Part shown: piece after piece, positions 37,108-47,329 of the stretch
How positions within the stretch are numbered: the stretch's first letter is position 1
How the letters are laid out: every line of letters starts with the position of its first letter
Origin: Morinoia aosen
Taxonomy: Eukaryota; Arthropoda; Malacostraca; Amphipoda; Talitridae
Assembly: GCA_030386875.1 (NCBI GenBank)
Contig: CM059568.1
Span: 27,894,120 to 27,958,119 of the forward strand
DNA length: 64,000 nt
Direction: 5' to 3'
Notes under the pieces: generated by a model
What the model was told of the DNA's origin: nothing
What the model saw: the letters and a program-made list of their open reading frames with translations, nothing else
Databases searched by the model: none
Program-made: the position numbers and the translations under genes

Positions 37108-38283
37108 CAATGGTTGAACAAAATAATAGAAGCACCTTGAAAAATCAAAATATATTTTAATATAGTGTAGGTCCGCTTTTTGAAGCAATCACAGCCACAA
37201 TTTTCCGAGGTATTGATGCATACAAATTGTGAATTGCTTCTAAAGGAATTTTAGCCTATTCTTCAGTTAAAACACCCTCCAGATCCTTTAGGGACGAAGG
37301 TGGCGGAAATCGACCTCATACTTGAATCTCTAAAAGCCGACCGGTTTTAGAGATTCAAGGCGTTTCCTCCTGGTGTTTCCTGCTATTGTTTCCCTCCGGA
37401 AAACGTGCTTGAACCATAGGATGAACTTGGTCGCCCAAAATTCCTAAAATGACTCGGCTGTTAATTCTTCCATGAAGGCAAATCATTGGCCCGGCGGATA
37501 TCCAAGAAATAGCACCCCAAATCATCCCCCCGCAATGTTGTACGGTTGGGAAAATGAAGCTTGGATTAAAGGATTCTTTTGGCTGTCACCAAACGTACCC
37601 TCGGCCGGAGGTAGGAAATTAGGTAAACGATGATTCCTCAAAGAAAATCACATTTTTCCTCTGCTCGACGGACCGATAATTCTGGTGCCTTCTACACCTC
37701 TCTAAGCGCTTCGAAACTTTTGTCTTTAAAGCATAGGTTTTTTAATTGTTGCTCTTTTGTTGGATACAGATTTGTGCAGCTCCCAACGAACGATTTTTTG
37801 TAGAAATTGGGTTCTGTTGGTGTTCATTGAGCTTTGCAGTGATTTTTGGAGCCGTGGTTTTGTGATCCTCTTTAACAATTCGATTTAGAGTCCGACGGTC
37901 TCTCTCAGTCAATTTCACCTTTCGGCCGGACCTGTGCCTTGATGTGTACGTTTTTCCTTCCCTTTCAAAAGCATTCATTACTTTTGAGACAGTACCTTTT
38001 GAAACGCTAAGCATTCGGGCAGTTTCTGTTACACTAGCACCTGCCACACGAGCATCAGCAATTTAGCCTCTTTTAAAGTATGAGAGGCCTGCTATTGTAT
38101 GAATTATAACCAACTTTTCTTTAATATCTATAAAAAACAGCTATTTTAAATAACTATATCAAATGACGAAAATAATAAACAAAAAACATTAAAATATGTC
38201 ACATTTTGATTGTTTAAAACATTTTCAAAGCTTATGATACCAAAGTGTTATGTACGTGTTTCCATTATTTTGTCCAGCCCCTG
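37108..38283 (-). mobile_element. Tc1-like element inside the PLE fragment
   Basis: TA flanks both ends (37106-37107, 38284-38285), with inverted ends sharing CAAAATAATRGAARCAC preceded by a GG(T/C)TG-type start. Length of about 1.18 kb is near full length for the family. The transposase is on the minus strand. Confidence 0.85.
37150..38047 (-). pseudogene. Tc1-like transposase, broken
   Basis: Open N-terminal 101-residue frame (38047-37742) with a helix-turn-helix (TETARMLSVSKGTVSKVMNA) and a second basic DNA-binding region (SGRKVKLTERDRRTL). Downstream the frame is broken, with recognisable IWGAISWISAGPM (about 37490) and WAKIPLEAIHNLYASIPRK near the C-terminus (about 37200). Catalytic residues are not all readable. 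Confidence 0.8.
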
Positions 38284-38940
38284 TAGAGTTATCAACAGTA
38301 GAATAATTAGTTGTAAGGGGCTTCAAGATTAGAACAAAATATTTAGCCAGGGTAAAAATCGGGGTGTTAAAGGCGGCAAAAATGGACCTAAACTGAAATT
38401 TAAGGCAGAAAACTGTTTTATATACTTTAGGAAGACCGGGTAATGTACCGGGTCTAGAGCCCGTAACTCGGAGTCTGCAGGAATCATCTTTAGACGGAGA
38501 ACCATCATTCTTTAAACATAGTAAAAAATTTTTTGTCTTATCCTCGGTAGGCTTTGAAAATTTGTTTATTGCCTCAAAAATTTCTTTAAATTTTCTATCC
38601 CCAAACAAAATATCATTCATGCTCTCAACGTACACAACTCTATCAACCACGACCACGCGTCCACCCGTATCTGGCCTAGAAACAATGGCATTCTCATTGG
38701 AAGCCAGTGTCTTTATAAGTAATACATCGGCCTTGAAAAAATTTCGGAAAATTTTTCACAAGATTTGAAATTATAGAAATATTTATGAGCTACATTCCGG
38801 AGCTGACTTAAAAATTGTACAAAATTTACGCACAGGACGGATTTTAGCCGAAGTAAAAATTTCTCAAAGCTCAGATAATAGGAGAAAATCGACTTATATA
38901 CGGGCAGGCAAACAAAATTCCACACAAAAGGTCAGCAAAC

Positions 38941-39640
38941 GACGAAATGTATCAGGGACACGTAAAGAACTATGATTGAAAATAACATTTTTAGGGTCAA
39001 TTGGTTCCAGCCTATTTTCTGTACCCAAACCTTGAAGTTTCCTGGTGTGGGTAAACCATTATTCGTTGTAGAATCTTTAACAAAGATCGAAATGGTCGCA
39101 GGTCGAAACAATTTTCCCAATAACAATTAATGTAAATGCCATTCATCCGTGAAAAGAGCAGTCCAAATTGATAATTTAACCGAGTGATTGGCGTCACTCG
39201 ATTCGTACAAGCCAAACGCAAGCATCGCGGATGCATTCGGGGAGGCTGAGATCGACTTTTCAAGGCCAGAAATAGACGCCTTTTTCGAATCTTGCTTAAC
39301 AAAATGACCGGTCTGCCTCGAGTGCTGGGTCGCACGTGGTAACGACTTGGGTGAGTCATGCAGGCCCTGATGCTTGCATGAACGTGTTTTCAAGCTCCTT
39401 CGAGGTTGAAAAATTTTTGAAGTTGGGAATATTTTTAGTTCGAAGGGTAAAATTCGTTTGGAGGTTCGAGTGTTTTTTCTGACGAAATTCTTTATTCGAA
39501 GGTCGAAATGGTCGTACGTGGAGGCATTCGTAGGTCGAGGTATCGTCGTATTCTGTCAGGGGTTTTTCCTTTAAACTACTTAATTATGTAATATACCATT
39601 TGAAACATTCTTCTCATCCTTTTTCAGATTTATCACTCGA
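38941..39640. other. unassigned DNA inside Polinton 2
   Basis: Where polB would be expected in Polinton 2. Overlapping minus-strand frames (39393-38932) show no polymerase motif. The segment 39400-39550 has a different, repetitive TTCGAAGG/TCGAGG texture and may be a separate insertion. Confidence 0.4.
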
Positions 39641-39651
39641 AACTAAATATT

Positions 39652-40110
39652 TCAAATTTTTTGCGGTAGTGGTACGTAGGAAGATCCTCTCAATGGTTGA
39701 TATTTCAGATTTTTTACACGAAAATGTTGTAACTTATCAATTTGCCTGCCAGATCCTTCTTTAGCGACCTTGTCAATTTGGCACTCAATTGTATTTACAC
39801 TCATTTTCAGAGTAGAATTTAGCTCCTCATGATTAGTAATTCTTTCCAAATTTCCTTTACTGAACCATGAATTAATTTATTTATTTTTAGGGTAAGATTT
39901 CTTGAGTAGTACATTTATTGTTATCTATAGTTAAGCATTACCGTGTTTTTTTACTATAGCGGCAATGCTTTCTCTGATGTTATACATAAATAAACTACTA
40001 GATCAGAGATCTTAATTTTGTTGTATTTAAACTCTTTACAAAAATCTTTCTCACTCGATGTGTATTCTTCAAGATTACGACCAAATTTATCATCAAAATG
40101 CTTTATCGCT
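39652..40110 (-). pseudogene. Polinton 2 polB N-terminal remnant
   Basis: 65-residue frame (39849-39652) ends with QPLRGSSYVPLPQKI, the conserved N-terminal block seen in Polinton 1 polB (KPIKGSSYIELPEK). Upstream sequence to about 40110 is AT-rich and may continue it. The catalytic polymerase core was not found, so most of the gene is deleted. Confidence 0.65.
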
Positions 40111-40497
40111 TTTTAATTAAACGAGGTTCAAGATTTTTCACTCTGATACTACAAGCTATGGATAATTCTCCTTAATGTTTTCAAACAACAATTGACTGAA
40201 TATGATTTTTTTTCATTGTGTTATTTGGGCTGTTCATGCCTTTTAATATTTACAACAATTAAACAAGTCACAAGATTTACAATGAGTCTTCTTTTTTGCT
40301 CTCATTTTTGTGCATGACTAATGCTATATTGTTTTGTTTTTTGAACAATTTCATTTTAAAAAATTATCTATGTTAAGTCTCAATAATTTTTTTTACGCTT
40401 CTATGTTTTTGGTGTATTGTAACATGTTTGACAGATATACTACACGAGTCACAAAGAGCCTGCATGTTTCTAAACTAAAGTTTTTAATGCATTTTCA

Positions 40498-40848
40498 TTG
40501 TCTAATATTTTTTGTCTAAATAATTATAATATAGCCTTTAGAAGGTTTCATACCAGAGGATGGCATAAGAATGTAAGTTCTATTTACCTCTCACAAAACC
40601 ATTACCTCCTTCCAAGACAAAATATTCGTTCTAATTCTAATTTGTTGACGTTGTTTGAATTACCTCCAGAGGAAATTAGGAGTATTTACGATGACTTCAT
40701 CCCAAACGATATGACATTTGAAAAATTTAAAGAGTTCTGTGATATTAAAGAACTTCGCAACTTTTTGGTGATTTACGAAGATAAAAGTATTAGTGGAAAT
40801 AGATGCATAATTTACCTTTATAAAATATTCGTACCAAAAAGTTATTAA
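40498..40848 (+). pseudogene. ATPase 3' fragment in Polinton 2 right end
   Basis: Open frame ending at 40848 with YLSQNHYLLPRQNIRSNSN, then DMTFEKFKEFCDIKE. It corresponds to the C-terminal third of the packaging ATPase and lacks Walker A. It lies in the right extended inverted repeat and duplicates the end of the ATPase at 27512-28270, but is better preserved than that copy. Confidence 0.75.
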
Positions 40849-41177
40849 AATAAAAAAGTTTTAAACATATTCATAGTCTCCGAAATAAACATGATGTAAA
40901 ATAGCATAACAGTAGTGAGGGGAAACGAGGGGAATGGCCCAGCTGATTTTTAAAATAAATAAGCAAATAAATAAGTGGAAATTTCTTCCTCATGTAACAA
41001 GGAACTTTCAGATGAGAATTTGAGATAATTGTTAAATCAGAGGAAATTTCAGATGTTGAAATAATTCGAGGTAATATTTTATTCTAAGGAAATATCCTAA
41101 TCGTGTGAATGGCCTATTATTTAAACATAAAATCAGCAGGGCCGGTACTCTTGTGTTCCCTAACTACTTCTTCCCTT
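40500..41177. repeat. Polinton 2 right extended terminal inverted repeat
   Basis: Inverted counterpart of 27203-27880. Similarity begins at about 40500 inside the ATPase fragment and continues to the element end at 41177, with indels. Sequence interior to 40500 does not match the left side. Confidence 0.75.
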
Positions 41178-42060
41178 AGATTTGAATGGAGTATTTCTGA
41201 ATTACTTCATAGAAGTGGTACCCTATAAAATACAATCTTATGTTTTCACAGGTTGTTTCTCGGACTTCTGTTCCTTAAAAGTGTAAGTTTCTCATGAAAA
41301 AATTTCTCGACTGGTTAGTTCTGAGTGCAACATTCAATGCAGTATCCATGTAAGCGCAAAGCATCACCTTTCTAATAAGAGCTATTTTTCGATTGAAACT
41401 CTGATAGTACCTGCCCCAACAACAGAGTTCGAGACATTTAAGGGGCAAAATTCGGTTTGCCAACACACTACGAGCGAATCGTTAAAATTGAACGTTTCCA
41501 ACCAGAATTTCAGAGACCAAAATATTGGGCTGGAACAAGATAAAGGAAGAAATAAAGCACAAATTCCATTTCTACAAAATAAAAATCAAAACTATGAAGA
41601 CAGTGAACGACTTGCAATGACTAAGCCGACGGAGTGTTTTCTTTGTGAATAAAATTTACGCTGTAGAATGAAAAGTGCGGATATTGACAGGATTGGCATC
41701 CGAAGCTAGAACTTTGACATCATTAAATTTTTTTAATGATTATACTTTCCTGAGAGGAAGCCGATGGTTAGCTAAGATGGACTTCGGAGAGAAAGATCTT
41801 TATGAGTACTCCTACCAACATTTTCTAGTCGTGAACACTTAGCTCTTCTTAAGTAGAGCCTGCGTTTTCCAACAATGTTGGAAAATAACTGGAGGAGAGT
41901 TTGTCTCTCGGTAAGAAAAATGAGCCAACGCGATTTGCATATACCTGAATCAAATTGAATCAATGCCCGCATAATGTAAGGATGAAATAATTTTGTTGTT
42001 AATTTTGTTCTCCCAGGCTCACGCGCTCTTCTGTTATGTATTAGTATAGTTGTGCGGAGT
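41178..42060. other. unassigned DNA
   Basis: No gene recognised. 41480-41520 has AACGTTTCCAACCAGAATTTC, faintly like PLE terminal sequence, so part may be a decayed PLE end. Confidence 0.35.
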
Positions 42061-42069
42061 GCGCATCGG

Positions 42070-42500
42070 CGTACATCGGAATGATGTCTCGCAATATTTA
42101 CGCAAGAGTGGCAGAGCACCGCGGCAGGAGTTTTCGTACTGGTAACTTGTTGGCTCATCCTCCTCATTCAGCAATACGCAGCCACGCCGAGAAGTGTTGT
42201 GCAATTATTCGTGATTGTGATTTTTGAATAACTAACAGTTCTTGCCGTGATTTGGACCTTAGGATTTTAGAATCTGGGTATTTTTTTAAGGGAAAACCAA
42301 TATTAAACAACATGCTTAGCTCGTATCCCCTTCAGATAGTTAATGCATAGTTGTTCTATTTTACGGTATATTCTGAAATTTATTACCAATCGTGCTTTTA
42401 TGCTTACGTTAGATTGATTATACTTTGTATTTTACAGCTGATGATGGAGTTGGTCTCCGAAACGTTTTCGATTTTTGGTTCTTATTTTCAATAAAAATGA
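42070..42500 (+). mobile_element. PLE 3' end (copy 5): GIY-YIG remnant and hammerhead-like core
   Basis: The plus strand reads ARVAEHRGRSFRTGNLLAH and HSAIRSHAEKCC, then LDLRILESGYFF, the second half of a PLE GIY-YIG domain, with stops. About 100 bp downstream is a terminal segment with a hammerhead-like core and an AATAAAA-type end. The upstream RT is absent, so this copy is 5' truncated. Confidence 0.75.
42438..42462 (+). ncRNA. hammerhead-like core in PLE copy 5
   Basis: CTGATGA, stem GGAG/CTCC with loop TTGGT, then GAAA. The core boxes match the hammerhead consensus exactly. Flanking stems I and III could not be defined by eye. Confidence 0.5.
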
Positions 42501-43503
42501 CTAGTTTTGCTAGCATCTTCTTCGTTTTTAAATTTTTAGTAACTTTGGTCTTGATTGGTAAAGGAGATCAGAAAACTTTTTTTAAAATCAGCAAAAACAA
42601 ATGGAGCTGCATAAAATATATGGTTCTTCAACATTTTCCAATGGAAATCCCCTTGAGTGGAAAAAGCTCTGTGAACTACAATTCCTGCTGTGGACCTACT
42701 TGACTCGCTCTGGACATGGGCGTACACACCATAAGACACACCATAAATAATTAATATTATATAAAAAAATATTATAAGGCACACCATAAATAATACCTCC
42801 GTGTGAGTCAACGAGTACCAATGACTCTGAGATGATTTATAAAAACATAAACAAACTTTATACAGAAGATAGGTAGATGATAAATTTTCATTATTTCCCC
42901 TCAGGAGGATGAAACTATTGTATCTACGGGAATTAGCGCTCCCGAGGGGAAAAATATGAGGTCCTGAGCCGAGAGTGAGGGAGGCCTTCTTTTTGTTGAA
43001 ATAATTTTTTTTTGGTTTTGTTGAGAGCCCTCTTTTTTCGGTTCACTGATGTCCTGGTTTTCCTCACCTCTGACTTTCTTTTACAACGTTCATCTTGTTT
43101 CATAACCTTCTTTCTTAAATGTTTCTATGCGCACGGCATCCTTTGCGGGAACACCCTTGATGCCTGAATTCTGCGTTCTTCTAACTCCATACAAAATAAT
43201 GCTTTCATTTTTCTTCTCTTTGAACATCGTTGTGGTGGTAAGGGGGATAAAACTAATTTATAATTATCAATCATTTTCATTGTTTCGTGAACAGTCTTAT
43301 TCCTTCTTTTCTACCAGGTTAATTCAAATCAAAACACGCGAATAATAAATACATTCGCGATGAAAACTGAACAAATAGCATTTTTATTTGGATTACCCCA
43401 TTAATAAATTTAAAAAGACTGTTTTACAGCTCCGTTTTTTGTAAAAGTAATTTCACAGGCCTGGGAGTTTTGTAGTTCCGTTCTCATCGATTTAATATTA
43501 CGA
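42501..43503. other. unassigned DNA
   Basis: Contains a small direct repeat of CACACCATAAATAAT (about 42728 and 42780) flanking a TA-rich palindrome. No gene recognised. Confidence 0.4.
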
Positions 43504-44591
43504 CACTGAAATAAATTTTTGCCTCTCTAAGTGTCTTCTTATAGCTGTTGAGGTGTCTCATAGATAGCCAGAACGTCTCAAAAAGACAGCAGATGTCTCA
43601 TCGGAAGTGCGACCCCTCGATGAGCGCGAAGTGTCTCAAAATGCTGCATATGTTTTATTGCCGATGATAATGTAATAGCTTAGTCACCCCTCAAATCTGA
43701 CTTTAGTTATTTAAGTGTTCAGTAGATATAACACGTCACAAATTAAATTTTTACCATGTTCATAACTTTTACTAAAAACTGTGTAAATGATCACTGCAAG
43801 AGAAGGTAGCGTATAAGCGCTACTGCTTTCAGCTGAACGGAGTGATGTGCAGTTGGTGGCAGGGATGCCAGATGAATCAGTCAGCTCATGGTCACATTTT
43901 ACGAAGAACCATAGCCGAAATGGCCCCTACTAAATTTATAGACATTTTTTCATTTTAAAATCACTATGCCAATAAACTTTTCACTCACTGATACTATCAT
44001 GACGAGAGCACCTCCGTGAGAAGTTGTATGTCTTCTGTTCCGTGAATTGTGCGATGTTTTCAAAAATAGCCTAGTGAATTTTTCATGGCCTCTACGTACA
44101 ATAAATGGCCAATTTTATGTGAATTGACCATGAAATGGCCACTCTGGCAACCCTGGTTGGTGGCATCAAAAGGTCTCACTGCTCGAGACGAGTGTAGCTA
44201 CTGGCGCAGCCCTTCAGCGGTATGAGTTACTAGTAATGTCACCAGCAGCAGCAATTTCATAGCTCCAGATAATACATAAGAGTTTCCATATTTCTCCATG
44301 GCGCTGGAAGCGTCAACCTAACTTGGCAGCGCAATGCAACGCTAAACATCCGTAGAGTTTTGTATGAGACACCAGTTGTAAATGCATCAAACTCGAGCCC
44401 ATGTGTTTCATCGATGAGACACTGAAGCACTTTTAGTAAGACACAAGAGCGTCTCTAAATCGGGTCTGAAGACATTAGTATGCTTCCTAATCTTGGGTGT
44501 CTCATTGATGATGCATCTGCGTGTCTCGGTTTTGGGACAAACGGCAGATGCACCTGGGTGTTTCAAAATAGGGCTATTATTTCTTTCACTG
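43504..44591. mobile_element. non-autonomous element with subterminal GTGTCTCA repeats
   Basis: Both ends carry many GTGTCTCA/TGAGACAC motifs (43530-43650 and 44365-44560). The outermost 20 bp are imperfect inverted repeats (CACTGAAATAAAT and CAGTGAAAGAAAT followed by a GCC block). hAT transposase binds such subterminal motifs, so a hAT-like MITE is the best guess. Flanking 8-mers do not match, so the exact ends are uncertain. Confidence 0.5.
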
Positions 44592-44693
44592 CAGGATCAA
44601 CATCTGTTCTGCATACATTTGTACCATGCTCCGGCGTCTCCAATTTTCGATAGCAATACATTTTAAAGCTTTTTCATTCAAATAGTTTTCCAT

Positions 44694-44914
44694 TCAGGCT
44701 AATCTGAAGCTCTCTGAGGAATTCTCTAACGGAAAATTCATGTTACTATTTTCATTCACTGTAAATAAAAATCGAGCATTAATTGCAAAAAAAAAACAAG
44801 AAAGGCCTACTTCTTCAATGATCCAAGTATTTAAACTGTATGTTCCCGCGTAGACGCTGATGATAAAAATGCGTTGCTCTTTTGTTAGTTGCATAACAAT
44901 GGATTTAGTCATAA
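44694..44914 (-). other. possible HTH-domain fragment (MQLTKEQRIFI type)
   Basis: The minus strand reads MQLTKEQRIFIISVY, similar to the start of a helix-turn-helix domain common on insect mariner-type repeats. The similarity covers only about 25 residues, so the call is weak. Confidence 0.25.
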
Positions 44915-46170
44915 TATACATATGCAAATTATCAAACGCATATGCACTTGATCATATACATATTAAAATATGTATGCTAATAATAAAATGCATATATAAT
45001 TGATAATATGTATATGAAATTTTAGACCTATATTTGACATGTTTGGCACATGTTTTACACAGAGTAGCAGACTTGATTCGAAGCAACTATACCCAAAAGT
45101 CAATAGACTGATAGCAGCAGGAAAAAGCATCTCTGTAGCCCCTCATAGAGTTGAACGTTCTAAAGACACGTGCCCACAAATTACACTTCCACCACCTCCA
45201 GTACTGAGGTGGGGTACATGGCTGACCGCTGTCAATTATTACAACAAATACTACGATGAAGTAGCTTTAGTAAATACGTCTTTTGACAGCAACGAAAGTA
45301 GCAGCATAAATGAATGTAAAAATCTTGTAGAAGACGCTGAGCTAAAAGTAAACATCAGTTGTATCAGTTCCAAAATTCTACTAGTCTCAAATACTATAGA
45401 ACAACTGGAAACTAGAAAGCTCTCTATTTCGAACGTAATTTCCAATATCAAGGTAATGAAAGACACTTTAAAGAACTATGACGACAAGAATTATCATGAA
45501 AAGTTGTCGGGGATTTTGTCTAAGAATAAAGGATGTTACATTATGGAAAATTTGATCCCTATTCTATGCGAAGGTTCTACAAAGTGCACCCATGAAATAT
45601 TACAGCAGTTCTCGCCAAATGCGTTGAATTGTCTTGAATATGCCCCTCTTGTGCCAGGCGAGGTAAAGAGGGTTTTCCCACAGTGCAAGTGTATCTTGGC
45701 AGATAACAGAAGGCGATTTAACTTTGAGAATTTAAAATATAATATGATTGTCAAATGCAATGAACAAAATTAAGACAATTTTTCAGTTACAAATCTTGTC
45801 TTATATTATGTATCTTGTTTTATATTTGTTCTATATTTTGTATCTTGTTCTACATTTCTTGTTCAAAACTTTCTGTTGTTCAATAATGAAAATTCTTCCA
45901 TATAGATTTATTTAATTTAAGTTAGCAAGCGAAAACATTTTTAACGTGTAATTTTCTCTATAGAAATTTATATATGCACGTACTGAAATGCATTATAGGC
46001 ATTTACTAAAATACATATAATGCATTATTTTAAATGCACAGGTATTTTCCTAATTGCATATGCATTTGTCTAAACGCATATGCATTTCCTACAAATACAT
46101 ATATTCACAGCATATGTGGCCAAAATTACCGTGCATATGCAGCAAAAATATGCATGCATATTAGTAGTAA
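44915..46170 (+). mobile_element. hAT-like element with GCATATGC subterminal repeats
   Basis: A hAT-type ORF is flanked on both sides by clusters of GCATATGCAT-like motifs (44915-45025 and 45970-46165) in both orientations, as expected for transposase-binding subterminal repeats. Clear short terminal inverted repeats and a target duplication were not identified, so the ends are approximate. Confidence 0.6.
45039..45773 (+). CDS. hAT-type transposase C-terminal half, open reading frame
   Basis: 244-residue uninterrupted frame. Recognisable are PPPPVLRWGTWLTAVNYYNK (the P..RW.TW..A..YY block typical of one hAT lineage, residues about 50-70) and, near the C-terminus, CLEYAPLVPGEVKRVFPQ followed by LADNRRRFNFENLKYNMIV, which corresponds to the hATC dimerisation region (usual EVERSFS and DNRRSFTFENL). 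The BED zinc finger and first catalytic part are absent, and no upstream coding continuation was seen. It could be a truncated transposase, an exon of a longer one, or a protein retained after truncation. That the frame is open for 735 bp among otherwise broken genes is notable. Confidence 0.7.
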   Translation: MFGTCFTQSSRLDSKQLYPKVNRLIAAGKSISVAPHRVERSKDTCPQITLPPPPVLRWGTWLTAVNYYNKYYDEVALVNTSFDSNESSSINECKNLVEDAELKVNISCISSKILLVSNTIEQLETRKLSISNVISNIKVMKDTLKNYDDKNYHEKLSGILSKNKGCYIMENLIPILCEGSTKCTHEILQQFSPNALNCLEYAPLVPGEVKRVFPQCKCILADNRRRFNFENLKYNMIVKCNEQN

Positions 46171-47329
46171 TTGTCGAGAAACACTTAATTTTGGGAAATT
46201 TTAACTGATTTGTGTCCTTTTTTTTGTGTTAACTGATTTGTGCTCTTGTGTTTTGTAAATTTTTTTAGGATATTGTAGTACTTGCGTATTCCAACAGCAC
46301 GAGCGGATCGCTTAACATGTGTGCCTGGTGGCTTGTGTTCACATGTGCTGGAGTTGGGTGCTACGTGTTGCGTTGGTGTTGTGCTTGGAAGGAATTTGTG
46401 TGTAAGCCTTTCCTGGACAAGAGAGTCTGTTTCCTTAAACCACATTCGACGGGGAGAACTAATGGCCACACAAAGAGGTCCTGTGTTGAAGATGTGAGAA
46501 ACATGAACTTGTTATGATTAGCTAAGACCTTTTGGAGAGGCATGGGCGCCCAACAGTCAAACCACAAGGGTGACAAGGATTTATAGAGCACTCAAGCTTG
46601 AGGGTGGGGGACGAGCGACACTCGAAGCGGCAAGATTGTTGACACAGCAGGATACGAAACAACCAGGCATTAGAAAAACATAGTAAAAAAAATTTTAGAG
46701 CAGAATTCATGGAAAAAAAAGATCGCCAGTGTTCCTGAGAGAGGGCGGAGTCGGCTATACGTTCTCATCAGAGGGCTTACAGCCAATGTAATGGTCAGAG
46801 CACCCTTGGAAAGATTTTCGAAGTGGAGAACCGCCAATCAGAGAAATTGTAGGCGTTCACGAATGAAAGAGGGCAGCCCTCACAGCACACAAGACCAAAG
46901 AGTTAGTAAGTTTGGGCGAGCCGTCCGACAAGGCGCGTTAGTACGAAGTGTTCACAGATAAATACACGCTGTGAAAATACGTGGGAAACATATAGCCTGC
47001 TTCACAGTGTAATTGTACTGGTTAGAATTTAATGTAAACACTTTCCATTTTTCAGAGAAGAGAAGTCTCACGCACGACCATCGGGGTCGAGACATTAGAA
47101 TCAGAAAATAAAGTGTAGACGTCTGTGGGCGGGTAAGAAGTTATTTCTGGTTGTGCAAGATATGCTGTTCGAAAAAAATATGTGATGTAAAGTACTGTCA
47201 TTCAAAGTTAACACTGAATGTTTAAATGAGCACAATTTTGCAATCAAAGTAATGGGTTAAATGTTTGTATCTTTGCAGGAGGGCGGTCTCTTTTTACTCC
47301 TCTCTTGGCAGTTCTTCACAGTCAATTTC
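46171..47329. other. unassigned DNA
   Basis: Relatively GC-rich patches (46270-46560, 46730-46980). GGGCGCCCAAC at about 46550 resembles a retroviral-type primer-binding site, but no flanking LTR pair or gag/pol frame was found. Confidence 0.4.

Larger units (their letters stand above)
36955..38940 (-). mobile_element. PLE fragment (copy 4), interrupted by a Tc1 element
   Basis: RT pieces on the minus strand: 38925-38713 (N-terminal region, LRNVAHKYFYNF), 38656-38290 (GTLPGLPKVYKTVF; IFAAFNTPIFTLAKY; STVDNST) and, beyond the Tc1 element, 37107-36960 (DDLFMASLEVYNLITSVPLS). The pieces are consecutive when compared with PLE copy 1, so the Tc1 landed within RT. The rest of RT and the endonuclease are missing. 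Confidence 0.75.
27203..41177. mobile_element. Polinton/Maverick element 2, old and heavily nested
   Basis: The two ends are inverted copies: 27203 onward matches the reverse complement of sequence up to 41177, with shared blocks CTGAAATTTCCTCTGATTT and TTTTCCCCTCGTTTTCCCTT. The interior holds decayed homologues of the Polinton 1 genes: ATPase, coiled coil, fibre-like, DUF5679/adenain protease, major capsid, penton, DUF8207 and polB N-terminus. It contains a hAT element (30668-31488), a PLE with inverted arms (32490-33621), and a PLE fragment with a Tc1 element inside it. No matching 6-bp target duplication could be seen. Many substitutions between the ends indicate old age. Confidence 0.85.

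Noticed and set aside
46540..46560. Retroviral primer-binding site GGGCGCCCAAC
   Set aside because: No LTR pair, gag or pol sequence lies around it.
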